Counted from the first letter of the stretch, positions 8,341 through 15,204 are shown. The stretch is 19,138 nt of DNA from Treponema_I sp045631425 (GCA_045631425.1 JAZQUR010000099.1:1-19138); one strand, 5' to 3'. Numbers and translations are program-made. The notes: generated by a model not told the origin, from the letters alone.

Positions 8341-9501
8341 AAATTGTCTTGCTTTTTTTATCTCTGAATTTGGATTTTTCTTTTGGATTTTTAGAACAGC
8401 TTCTTCAATTTTTTGTTTTTTCCCTTCACCAAAATCAAAAAGTTCTTGTGCTTCAGAATTTATGCCCTTTTGCAGATTTTGTGCACCTACGCCAAGTAAG
8501 CGAATTCCCTTTCCGTATTCATATTTACTTTTGAAAAGGGCGCAAACTTTTTCGTACATATCATCTAGAGAAGAAATTGCTCTTTGATATGTAGATTGTA
8601 TAGAAACAGTGGAAAAATCTTCGTATCGGATTTTCACATGTAGAGTTTTTGTATGGAAATTTTCGTCTAAAAGTCTAAATCGAACCGTGTAACACAACTT
8701 TAGCAAAGCTGTTTCGATGGCAAAAATATCGGTTAAATCGTAGTTAAAAGTTTCTTCAGTGCTTATTTGGTGTGATTTTGAGATATCTGAAAATTCTTCG
8801 ACTTCGTGACCTCTAACTGCATAATACAAATAACTTCCTGTACAATTACCAAACAAAGAAGTTAAATTTGCCAAAGGGGCTTTATGTATGTCCTTCGTTG
8901 TGTAAAAACCATAAGATTTTAGTTTTTCCTGAGTTTTTGTACCTGCGCCCCAAAGTTTTGAAAGAGGTAATGACAGCATAAAGTTTTCTTCTTGGCCTTC
9001 TGGAACAATGCATAGTCCGTTTGGTTTATTTATGCCTGAAGCGATTTTTGCAATGTATTTATTGTGGGCAACTCCAACAGAAACAGTAAGACCAGTTTTT
9101 TCAAGGATAGTTGCTTTTAGTTTTTTCGCAACTTCTTCTGGAGTGCCAAAAAGCATTTCTGTTCCCGTTATGTCGATAAAAGCTTCATCAACAGACATTT
9201 GCTTTACATCTGGAGAAAAATCATAAAAAATCTTCATAACTTCTTTAGATTTTTCGTGATACCTCTCCATTCGTCCACGAAGATAAATGCCGTTTGGGCA
9301 CAGCTGATAAGCTTTGAAAATCGGCATAGCTGAATGTACACCGTATTTTCTTGCTTCGTAAGAACATGTTGAAACTACAGCCCGTTTGTCAGAGGGAAGT
9401 CCTCCAACAATAACTGCTTTCCCCCGATATTCAGGATTGTCCAGTTGTTCTACTGAGGCAAAAAAAGCATCTAAATCCACATGGAGATAGCAGGAACTCA
9501 T
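3988..9501 (-). CDS. dinB: DNA polymerase IV fused in frame to a signal-peptide-bearing giant beta-barrel protein
   Basis: Residues 1-387 are a complete Y-family polymerase for error-prone lesion bypass. They hold catalytic Asp9 in HVDLDAF, Asp105-Glu106 in SVDEAF and the steric-gate Phe near 13-14. The fingers and thumb (GVAHNKYIAKIASGINKP, 143-160) and little finger follow, then QELFDF (352-357), a possible clamp-binding motif. This part ends with an EEAV...EIKKA tail, as free-standing DinB proteins do. With no stop codon the frame runs on into FIKKG, a hydrophobic run (392-404) and TFAAE, a typical signal peptide, then about 1427 residues rich in beta-strands ending in Phe. The symbol applies to the polymerase part only. 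The ATG overlaps the upstream stop by four bases and AGGA lies eight bases before it. A cytoplasmic polymerase joined to an exported protein is very odd; the cell may make two products. Confidence 0.85.
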   Translation of the reverse strand: MSSCYLHVDLDAFFASVEQLDNPEYRGKAVIVGGLPSDKRAVVSTCSYEARKYGVHSAMPIFKAYQLCPNGIYLRGRMERYHEKSKEVMKIFYDFSPDVKQMSVDEAFIDITGTEMLFGTPEEVAKKLKATILEKTGLTVSVGVAHNKYIAKIASGINKPNGLCIVPEGQEENFMLSLPLSKLWGAGTKTQEKLKSYGFYTTKDIHKAPLANLTSLFGNCTGSYLYYAVRGHEVEEFSDISKSHQISTEETFNYDLTDIFAIETALLKLCYTVRFRLLDENFHTKTLHVKIRYEDFSTVSIQSTYQRAISSLDDMYEKVCALFKSKYEYGKGIRLLGVGAQNLQKGINSEAQELFDFGEGKKQKIEEAVLKIQKKNPNSEIKKARQFIKKGLLSLLILLNLGFAEKTFAAEKEENPNSEKISEFFVEGDWELSLTQTVKIAFQNGAAFMDLQPLVFKQNAGLSVYFMYDKKWYFDAVFQDGFSSNKLLLGYKNQFDKGIYSEIKVGNKDIFLSSDYGRENFGKKLSQGKNTTFGTTFLIEKNFTETEKIQGEALFRFDNLETFSKTWHGSYLYNSDNINLNSYIENKYFYIPFSLENVEIFTENQDKTFSKLKDDDFLFYQGINQIEFKNPLENKTTILISDKEQAENQLLEFIKNMESWFCQKGNLTLEEFLDYLQIENQGITDIQDLDKHHIQHFFTNINGKTGFWIYNPSFFSLFENKNVFPVKVSNLSDVELISKSANKTYITNDISFSTNQEENLVLSYNFLSSTPENTSEKIIKSLFPLGNINPLIYLLPKSVDESDFAISVKSYTQENYNIGTNAEENSVVAYVNGFLAFCEYDKNSGNVIFPQMPNQNDTVQIFWKEVAEGKTPTLFTASGFSVDFTPNFSLSSFLSYSTPISLGAIFDNKINEITTETENQFQSNFQTGLSLDYVKDFENSSIKINNSTGMEYTNYNVFGKSFVYLPGNRNSEKSYFAFDSIIQGEGNVVQIKNQYYEIVANLTENAETAELCFYLPENSSKIYEAQGFVLEAKISNRNILDFYDIYLEIGDLNDENAKWKINSAKTSENLGISTEYESLFFPMTNLQKSKLGKADKGKIIFKKKDENQQNNVFGTLTIKSMKLENTGFITENSVIIQTQKIDEEMADKVSISNLEANSTSILKKYVKPLPTANYKEIIFDIFAKNDIENADEIKISIQLLEFLENGSYKIAYSKDFPLSKIARNTWQEIKIDLEEKNQFANPNLIQISVKNESNLVTDIEFYIGNIYLSDAKSALLLSDIFDFTYNLGDFLTLNTNITSNYNLSTKTKNVFGEINNSIDLSVSVFEVKNQIFADYSFGEENFVSFQNSSHTISTSKEIFDFISFSENYSYKSSGVAKENSLSFDFGKYFDFLPVKFDATSKISSTQNKNLENQVLFYKNASSEDFAATVNLEKYQGKIDFKLMQNSNNDDNKLLTDNYFSSYFNSLYYQILQNDFLPQDDENKSIVDFEERKEIISFDQNFHWKKLNISPNFLIKAENKFSKTSSNPLIQSLEYDFSLPFRINKNNFSISYGEKVLSEEQNDFGNEKNLSVPASYTEDLANLFSNKDLFLLILPNYNNGKKIQEITDFGNSKSQKTGFSWKRNIFSNIWDLFVPSSFSTEFTKTYRATNRNYMKNISFFGKMGFSAFNIFGKNSNLELFDWYNFEEIVTNFSANYNDQKWILNFNNSLILYLEDDDSISNFAEIGFTPEKTLTVYESIFWNRNGKTAFLIPFVKIFNEDFQYKKITRNDGFSFSLDKNFVEDKSNFCVNYSHKVSVFLSDFASINTIISNNVVNYQQRENKKTEIDFEITLSGKIAF
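8246..8378 (-). repeat. Fusion junction: 16-base direct repeat and two A7 tracts
   Basis: A 16-base sequence recurs exactly 117 bases (39 codons) apart, at 8378-8363 and 8261-8246, with 15 of 16 bases the same, encoding NPNSE twice. Between the copies lie two seven-A tracts on the coding strand (8359-8353 and 8338-8332) and the ATA that precedes the signal-peptide-like run. Loss of one A in the first tract ends the DinB frame at a TAA (8339-8337); gain of one A ends it at a TGA (8290-8288). Seen directly; meaning inferred. Confidence 0.6.
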
Positions 9502-11423
9502 ATTTTATTGTCCTGAAGAGAGATTTCGGACATTTTTTCTGAATTTGATATTATATATTTTCTAGTTTCGATAATCGGTGTTGTGATTTCTTTAGGAAAT
9601 TTTTCCCGAACATAGGCTGTTATCTCAATATTAAAATCTTGATTTTCAGCTGTTAAAAATTCTAAGGTAAAGTTTTTTGGTGGATTTTCTGCCAAGTTAA
9701 ATTGTGCAGCATTTTGTGTTTCAAAAAAGCTAAATGGGAAGTTTGCACTGTAAATTGGAAATGAAAAATCGCTAAAAATCTTGATTTCGTAATATATTAC
9801 ATTTTCTAAGGATTTGATTTCTAGTTTGTTATCAGAAAATCCTATGCTAGTTTCCGATGAAAGAGAAAAACTTGCTAAATCTTTGTCTGTTGAAACAAAT
9901 TCCACAGATTGATTTGAAAGTGATTTTTTATTTTTCAAATTGCTATTGATACAAATTGTTGTAATCAATAATGCTACAAAAATCAGTATTAAAATCAACA
10001 GTTTGATAATCTGGCGTTTTACGTAAATTCGCTTTTTAAACGAAAGAATTATTCGCATTACCATAAAAGTAAAAGGCAAGATAAACAAACTTAAAATCAA
10101 GTTGATAAAAAAGTTTCCATCCACAAGATATATTAGGGATGAAATATCAGAATTGTTAAAAACACCATATAATGTTGGGATAAAAGGCAAAATCAGCAAA
10201 ACTATTGAAATCAACAAAAGTGAAGTTTTCTTAAATCCCTGAGAAATATATATCAAAATGTATTCAAGTCCAAATATCAACAAAAATGGCAAATCTAAGG
10301 CTGAGAAAACGAAAAGATTTACAAATGAAATAATATTTAGCAAGTAAGAGTAAACAAAAAGTCTAGAAGGGATTTTAAGTCCTTTTCGTAGAATGTAAAA
10401 TAAGGAGAAAAATAAAAATGTAAAAACAAATTTGAATATTAACGCGTATTGTGGATAAAAACTCCAAGCGGAAAAAATCCATTTTGTAATCATCTGGGAC
10501 AATGTTAAGCAAAATAAGGCTATTAACAAAAATAGTGGCGCAATGTACCAATATTTTAACATTGTCTTTTTATGCATCATTTTTTTTCGCCCAAACATAA
10601 ATGAAAAAACGCAAATTGAAAACAATGAAAATGCAGCTACCGAAAGAAAAATGATAGTTAAAGTTGGCTCTGAAATAATAAAACTAAATGAAAAAATGGA
10701 AGCAGTATCATAATTTACTTCTTGATTTTTAGGATTGTCTATATCGTAGTCTTGGATAAAGTTTTTTACAACGCTTACAATTTTTTCTTTGTTTGTTGTT
10801 TGAAAATTTAGTTTTACAGCTGGAAATCCGTTTTCAAGTAAGGTTTGCATTACAGGATTTGATTTCGCTAAATTGATTTTGTATAAAGCTAAACTTCCTT
10901 TTTCGATATATGAGTGGATATTTTCCTTTTCCAAAGCCTTTTTGATTTTTAAAAAAGTATAAGATGGCGTTAAAAGTCCCTTGCTTCCAGGAGTCAAAGT
11001 CCAATATCTATCATTTTTTTTGTTAATAGAAAGATATAAAATCGGAGTTTTTACATTTTCTAAATTAAGATTTGCTATAGCAGTTTCAGTTCCAGCAGCA
11101 TAATTTGGAAAAAGTAGGGAATTATCGTTTGCGGTACAAATTACGTTAGCAAAATGACTTATGGATTCCAATTCTTTTATTACTGAAATAGAATCTTCTA
11201 TCGAAATAAATACATATCCAGAGGATTTATTATTAGATTTTAGGAGGATATTGTAAGGAAAACTTTTACTGTCGGTATTTTCTAGATATTGTTGTTTTGG
11301 ATAATATCCGTCTTTCAAAAATTGAGAGTATAAAAAATCGCATTGAGAAACATTTTCTCCATATAATGAAGAAAGAGAAAATACAAAGATGAAAAGGAGA
11401 ATAATGTTAAATTTTCTATACAT
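9498..11423 (-). CDS. Signal-peptide-bearing polytopic membrane protein, unknown function
   Basis: A 641-residue protein I do not recognise by name. Residues 1-22 are a signal peptide (MYRKFNIILLFIFVFSLSS...). An extracytoplasmic domain of about 225 residues follows, then roughly eight membrane spans between about 250 and 495, then a C-terminal domain of about 145 residues rich in beta-strands. The layout loosely recalls envelope proteins with a degenerate M28-peptidase-like domain before a membrane bundle, but I see no zinc-ligand set and do not assign that. An in-frame ATG at 11459 would add 12 residues but overlaps the promoter, so I chose 11423, where the signal peptide also reads well. 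No ribosome binding site is visible. It is translationally coupled to the dinB fusion, so it may work with the barrel part (inference). Confidence 0.75.
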   Translation of the reverse strand: MYRKFNIILLFIFVFSLSSLYGENVSQCDFLYSQFLKDGYYPKQQYLENTDSKSFPYNILLKSNNKSSGYVFISIEDSISVIKELESISHFANVICTANDNSLLFPNYAAGTETAIANLNLENVKTPILYLSINKKNDRYWTLTPGSKGLLTPSYTFLKIKKALEKENIHSYIEKGSLALYKINLAKSNPVMQTLLENGFPAVKLNFQTTNKEKIVSVVKNFIQDYDIDNPKNQEVNYDTASIFSFSFIISEPTLTIIFLSVAAFSLFSICVFSFMFGRKKMMHKKTMLKYWYIAPLFLLIALFCLTLSQMITKWIFSAWSFYPQYALIFKFVFTFLFFSLFYILRKGLKIPSRLFVYSYLLNIISFVNLFVFSALDLPFLLIFGLEYILIYISQGFKKTSLLLISIVLLILPFIPTLYGVFNNSDISSLIYLVDGNFFINLILSLFILPFTFMVMRIILSFKKRIYVKRQIIKLLILILIFVALLITTICINSNLKNKKSLSNQSVEFVSTDKDLASFSLSSETSIGFSDNKLEIKSLENVIYYEIKIFSDFSFPIYSANFPFSFFETQNAAQFNLAENPPKNFTLEFLTAENQDFNIEITAYVREKFPKEITTPIIETRKYIISNSEKMSEISLQDNKI

Positions 11424-11424
11424 A

Positions 11425-11459
11425 ATTATAGTATAGTATATAAGAAAAGAAAACGTCAA
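11425..11459 (-). promoter_or_regulatory. Promoter of the membrane-protein/dinB operon, leaderless arrangement
   Basis: Minus strand TTGACG (11459-11454), 18 bases, TATACT (11435-11430), then six bases to the ATG at 11423. A second overlapping TATAAT lies at 11430-11425. The distance from the first -10 box predicts transcription starting at the ATG. Confidence 0.6.
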
Positions 11460-11488
11460 TAATATGAAAGAAAGAATTAATAAAGTAT

Positions 11489-11528
11489 TTTACAAAGATT
11501 TGCAATTATTATATAATTTAGATATAAT
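11489..11528 (+). promoter_or_regulatory. Two overlapping tandem promoters of the GHKL-like/lipoprotein/trmB operon
   Basis: Promoter 1: TTTACA (11489-11494), 17 bases, TATAAT (11512-11517). Promoter 2: TTGCAA (11500-11505), 17 bases, TATAAT (11523-11528). Both have a perfect -10 box and optimal spacing, offset by 11 bases, one helical turn. AGGAG at 11541-11545 serves the ATG at 11556. Confidence 0.7.
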
Positions 11529-11555
11529 GTAATAAATTTTAGGAGAACAAAACAG

Positions 11556-12719
11556 ATGGCTACTGAAAAAAAGACTCTTTTAAATTTACCATTAAAGGTT
11601 ATATTGACACAAGAAGGTGCTTCTCATTTTATAAATCGCAAAAAAAAGTTGTTAAGATTCAGACTTGCAGATAACGCTGAAGAATTTGGCGTTTCCCTTT
11701 CAACTTTTGCTCCATTATCTCTACAAAGTATGATTTTAGTTGATTACGTTTCTAAAATCGAAATTTCTTTGCCTGAATTTGGGTCTTCTCGCCAAGAAAT
11801 AATGGATTTATCAAAATTAGTTGTTTTCTCTGTTTTGTATAAGCAATTTGATAGAGAGATTTTAACTGCGTTACTTGCTACAGAATGTGTTCGCAGACAC
11901 AACAGAGCAAATCCTTCTCAGTTGCTAGATGAAAAAACTCACATCAGTGATAACGTTCTTCGTTCTCGTATGGAAAATAGTGAAAAACTTATTAACGAAG
12001 CTCGTTCTGAAATCCTAAAACCTATTTACGATTCAATTTTAAAAGATACAAATCTTACTCCAGAAGAAAAAAACGTCTATTTATTGATGACAGAAAAATT
12101 TCTTAATCGCTTAAGTTTGTTTAACTGGTATATTATTATCAAGTTTTTCCAAAAAGATGGCTTTTCTGAAATTTTAAGTAGCATTAGACAAATAGTTCAA
12201 CAATATATGGAAAAATCTAAAATTGCTGAATACATTTCGTTAATGGTTATGGAATTAGCAGTTAATTGTGAAAATGCTAATATGCGAAAAGAAGCCAAAA
12301 ATATGTATCGTGGCATTGAAGATAGCGAAGCTGTGCTTTTTGAACCAGAAATTCGCAAAAAAATTATCCAAGAATTAGAAAAAAAACACGAACTTGTATA
12401 TATTTCATGGAAACTCGGTGGTGGTTCTATGTCTATTGGTAAGCAAGGTCGGCTTCAAATCACACTTTACAACAAAGATGACGAATTCCAAGAATTCAAA
12501 GAAAATATACAAGAAAAGAAATCTGCAAATCTTGCTAAAAAGTCACTAATTGACTTTTATCGTGAAATTCCCGAAGGTCAAGGTGGTACAGATTTAGGTT
12601 TGTACTATTTGTCATATCTAGACGAGGCTTGTAAAAAGGTTAATGTTAAATTTGAATCTTTAGTTAATCAGTTTTCATCCAGTGATTTAACAGTTATTAA
12701 CCTTAATTTCAATTTTTAA
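11556..12719 (+). CDS. Protein with a C-terminal GHKL (histidine-kinase-like) ATPase fold, unknown role
   Basis: A 387-residue cytoplasmic protein without membrane spans. The N-terminal 225 residues are mostly helical and unfamiliar. From about 230 the order of motifs matches a GHKL ATP-binding domain: an N-box ELAVNCEN with Glu233 and Asn237 in the ExxxN spacing, a weak G1-like stretch (QITLYNKDDEF, 301-311), then GGTDLGLYYL (343-352) resembling the GTGLGL G2 box, and a final strand LTVINLNFNF. The G1 box is degenerate and I see no dimerisation/phosphoacceptor helix with a conserved His. It may bind ATP without being a classical kinase. It is first in an operon with a lipoprotein and trmB, expressed from tandem promoters with a clear AGGAG ten bases upstream. 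Fold assignment is an inference from motifs only. Confidence 0.6.
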   Translation: MATEKKTLLNLPLKVILTQEGASHFINRKKKLLRFRLADNAEEFGVSLSTFAPLSLQSMILVDYVSKIEISLPEFGSSRQEIMDLSKLVVFSVLYKQFDREILTALLATECVRRHNRANPSQLLDEKTHISDNVLRSRMENSEKLINEARSEILKPIYDSILKDTNLTPEEKNVYLLMTEKFLNRLSLFNWYIIIKFFQKDGFSEILSSIRQIVQQYMEKSKIAEYISLMVMELAVNCENANMRKEAKNMYRGIEDSEAVLFEPEIRKKIIQELEKKHELVYISWKLGGGSMSIGKQGRLQITLYNKDDEFQEFKENIQEKKSANLAKKSLIDFYREIPEGQGGTDLGLYYLSYLDEACKKVNVKFESLVNQFSSSDLTVINLNFNF

Positions 12720-12720
12720 C

Positions 12721-13323
12721 ATGGGAACGAAAAACTTTAGTTTATTCTTACTTATTTTAATCTTTTCTCTTTTTTCTTGTTCTGATCAAGAACCAAATGT
12801 TTCTATTGTGTATCCTCAAGTTGTTTATGATGTAGAAAAAAGTAGTTTCTCCCTTTCTATTTACGGCAATTTTATTTCTGAAGGGCTACGAATCGATAGG
12901 ATGGAATTACTTCATCCCGCCTCAAAAATGATATGGAAATGTAATACTCCCGAAGTTGTATATTCTGATGATTCAAATCTTCAATATGTTGGATTTTCAG
13001 CATTTTTACCTCCTGAAGGCGGATTTTTAACAGGGGATTACGAAGTTACTTTTTATGATGGTGTAAATCGTTGTGTAAATTATAATTTTATGTTAAATAA
13101 GAAGCTAGAAGTTGAAAATTATTCAAGTATAAAAAACGTAGATAAATACATTGCTATTTATGATGAAGAAAATGTCATAATATATGCTGGAAAAGTTGAA
13201 GAAGAACAATCAAGTAATGGGAAAATTGCGAAAAATTATCCTAGCGCAGTTTTTTATCGAAATATAATAAAATCAAGGAATACTGATATTTTGTATCTTT
13301 TGGAAAAGCAAAGTATCAAATAG
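12721..13323 (+). CDS. Predicted lipoprotein, unknown function
   Basis: A 200-residue protein. Residues 1-20 form a lipoprotein signal: Lys4, a hydrophobic core SLFLLILIFSLFSC, and Cys20 in an LFSC lipobox, the relaxed kind tolerated in spirochaetes. The mature part is beta-rich with a GDYEVTFYDG stretch (about residues 105-114) and no motif I can name. The ATG follows the preceding stop by a single base and has no Shine-Dalgarno site of its own, so translation is probably coupled to the GHKL-like gene. It would be anchored to the periplasmic or outer face of a membrane. The pairing of an ATPase-like protein with a lipoprotein may reflect function or only shared transcription. Confidence 0.72.
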   Translation: MGTKNFSLFLLILIFSLFSCSDQEPNVSIVYPQVVYDVEKSSFSLSIYGNFISEGLRIDRMELLHPASKMIWKCNTPEVVYSDDSNLQYVGFSAFLPPEGGFLTGDYEVTFYDGVNRCVNYNFMLNKKLEVENYSSIKNVDKYIAIYDEENVIIYAGKVEEEQSSNGKIAKNYPSAVFYRNIIKSRNTDILYLLEKQSIK

Positions 13324-13334
13324 AAAGGTCAAAG

Positions 13335-14024
13335 ATGAGTGAATTAACTAAGGATGCAGTTTTAAGAACTGTTCATACATTTGTATTGAGAGCAGGACGC
13401 ATGACAGATGCTCAAAAAAAAGCCTATGAAACACTTTCTCCACGATGGTGTGTGCCATTCAATGAGTTTCCTATTAACTTTATTGATGTTTTTGATAATG
13501 TAAATCCTGTTACAATCGAAATCGGTTTTGGAATGGGAGCTGCAACTGCTATAATCGCACAAAACAATCCAGAAAAAAACTATCTTGGCTTGGAAGTTCA
13601 CCGTCCGGGAGTAGGGCGTTTGTTAAATGAGATTGAAGCAAAAAATCTTTCCAATTTGTACATTATAGAACATGATGCTATCGAAGTTCTTGAAAAAATG
13701 ATTCCAGATGAATCTGTTAGCGCTTTCCATATTTTCTTTCCAGACCCATGGCCAAAGAAAAAACATCACAAACGCCGATTGGTACAACGTCCACGCACAG
13801 AAATTCTTGCAAAAAAACTTGCTCCAGGTGGATATATTTATATGGCTACCGACTGGGAGCCTTACGCAGAGTTTGCTTTGGAAGAACTAACTCTTACAGA
13901 GGGCTTGAAAAATAAATATGACAGATATGCTCCTCATCAAGAGTGGCGTCCTGAAACTAAGTTTGAAAACAAAGGCTTGAAAGCAGATAGAAAAATTTGT
14001 GAATTGTTTTTTGAAAAAATCTAG
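13335..14024 (+). CDS. trmB: tRNA (guanine-N7)-methyltransferase
   Basis: Transfers a methyl group from S-adenosylmethionine to N7 of G46 in tRNA variable loops. At 229 residues it is normal for TrmB. Motif I EIGFGMG (62-68), the acidic EVH (87-89) and the family signature FFPDPWPKKKHHKRR (134-148) are present. ATDWEPYA (171-178) and ETKFENKG (207-214), which contribute to tRNA and SAM binding, are also intact. AAAGG before the ATG at 13335 supports the start. It is third in the operon after the lipoprotein, 11 bases downstream of its stop codon. Confidence 0.96.
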   Translation: MSELTKDAVLRTVHTFVLRAGRMTDAQKKAYETLSPRWCVPFNEFPINFIDVFDNVNPVTIEIGFGMGAATAIIAQNNPEKNYLGLEVHRPGVGRLLNEIEAKNLSNLYIIEHDAIEVLEKMIPDESVSAFHIFFPDPWPKKKHHKRRLVQRPRTEILAKKLAPGGYIYMATDWEPYAEFALEELTLTEGLKNKYDRYAPHQEWRPETKFENKGLKADRKICELFFEKI

Positions 14025-14045
14025 TTTTCATTAAACTAAAGCAAC

Positions 14046-14074
14046 TTGAATGAATACAAATAAAATGATATTTT
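14046..14074 (+). promoter_or_regulatory. Promoter of trpS
   Basis: TTGAAT (14046-14051), 17 bases, TATTTT (14069-14074), with TG one base before the -10 box (extended -10). It overlaps the TTG at 14073 that could otherwise serve as a start, which supports translation from the ATG at 14109. Confidence 0.55.
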
Positions 14075-14108
14075 GAGAAAGGAAAAATCGAAAAAAGGTA
14101 GGAAAAAA

Positions 14109-15185
14109 ATGGCAGAAGTTGAAGTTTCAAAAACCTTTGAAGCTGCTGTTGAACGCAGCAAAAAAATTGAAGCAGATTTAGCTATAAATCCAAAAAAATA
14201 CAAAGTTTTAACAGGGGATAGACCTACTGGAAGACTTCATATTGGGCACTATTTTGGTTCTTTGTTAAATCGTGTTCGCCTTTCAAAAATGGGTGTTCCA
14301 ACTTGTATTTTGATTGCAGATTATCAGGTTTTAACAGACCACGATGCTTTTTCTGAAATTAGCCAAAATACAAAACAACTTGTTATAGATTATCTTGCAG
14401 CGGGAATTGAACCAAGTGAGGACGTAATTATCTACCCACACAGTTATGTTCCAGAATGTAATCAGCTTATGCTTCCATTTTTGACATTGGTATCAAATGC
14501 GGAACTAAGCCGAAATCCAACTGTAAAAGAAGAAATCGAAGCTGCGGGGCTAAAAAACGTAAATGCTGGAATGTACACATATCCAATCCACCAGGCTTGT
14601 GATATTCTTTTCTGTAAAGGAAATCTTGTTCCTTGTGGAAAAGACCAACTTCCACACTTAGAGTTAACTCGTTCTATTGCTCGTAAGTTTAACGATAAAT
14701 TTTCACCAAACGCTCCAGTTTTCCCAGAACCACAGGCTTTGTTGAGCAAAACTCCTCACATTATGGGCTTAGACGGAACTGCAAAAATGAGTAAAAGTCG
14801 TGGAAATGCGATTATGCTTTCTGCCACAGAAGATGAAACTGCAAAGCTTATCAAAAAAGCAAAAACTGATGCTGAGCGTTTTATCACTTATGATCCTGTA
14901 AATCGTCCAGAAGTTGCAAATCTTTTGATGTTAATTTCACTTTGTACAGACGAAGAACCAGAAGCAATCGCAGCTAGAATCGGTGATGGTGGTGGCGGAA
15001 TGTTAAAAAATATGCTAACAGAAAGCCTAAATGAAAAACTTCGCCCTCTACGTGAAGAAAGAAAACGCCTAGAACAAAGCCCAGATTATATTAGACAAGT
15101 TCTTTTAACTGGGGCAGAAAAAGCTCGTAATATGGCAATCGAAACATTAAAAGAAGTTCGCCACGTTATGAACATGGAAATCTAA
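14109..15185 (+). CDS. trpS: Tryptophanyl-tRNA synthetase
   Basis: Class Ic synthetase that charges tRNA-Trp. It has 358 residues from the ATG at 14109. The HIGH motif is HIGH at 44-47 within TGDRPTGRLHIGHYFG, and the KMSKS loop is KMSKS at 226-230 followed by RGN. The TGDRPTG form of the head differs from the SGxxPSG of the common Bacillus/E. coli type and matches the other bacterial TrpRS subgroup as I know it. AGG at 14100-14102 and AAGG at 14095-14098 lie 6 and 10 bases before the ATG. A TTG twelve codons earlier is open but sits in the -10 box, so I rejected it. It is transcribed from its own promoter and followed 61 bases later by the phosphoglucomutase. Confidence 0.95.
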   Translation: MAEVEVSKTFEAAVERSKKIEADLAINPKKYKVLTGDRPTGRLHIGHYFGSLLNRVRLSKMGVPTCILIADYQVLTDHDAFSEISQNTKQLVIDYLAAGIEPSEDVIIYPHSYVPECNQLMLPFLTLVSNAELSRNPTVKEEIEAAGLKNVNAGMYTYPIHQACDILFCKGNLVPCGKDQLPHLELTRSIARKFNDKFSPNAPVFPEPQALLSKTPHIMGLDGTAKMSKSRGNAIMLSATEDETAKLIKKAKTDAERFITYDPVNRPEVANLLMLISLCTDEEPEAIAARIGDGGGGMLKNMLTESLNEKLRPLREERKRLEQSPDYIRQVLLTGAEKARNMAIETLKEVRHVMNMEI

Positions 15186-15186
15186 A

Positions 15187-15204
15187 AAAAACTAGATAGT
15201 TTTT
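15187..15204 (+). terminator. Weak A/T hairpin after trpS
   Basis: AAAAAC (15187-15192), loop TAGATA, GTTTTT (15199-15204). The only G-C pair closes the loop and the T-run is part of the stem, so termination is doubtful; trpS and the next gene may share a transcript. Confidence 0.25.

Noticed and set aside
9498..11459. Degenerate M28 peptidase-like domain in the 641-residue membrane protein
   Set aside because: The layout is suggestive but I could not place a convincing set of zinc ligands, so it is noted only as an alternative.
13362..13601. Minus-strand frame opposite trmB
   Set aside because: The plus strand encodes conserved TrmB motifs throughout; no start signal on the minus strand.
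14022..14038. Hairpin TAGTTT/AAACTA after trmB as a terminator
   Set aside because: Only six mostly A-T pairs and no T-run follows.
14073..14108. TTG start giving trpS a 12-residue Lys-rich extension
   Set aside because: The TTG is inside the -10 box of the trpS promoter; the ATG at 14109 has its own ribosome binding site.
14462..14749. Minus-strand frames opposite trpS
   Set aside because: They lie wholly within the conserved synthetase core and have no initiation signals.
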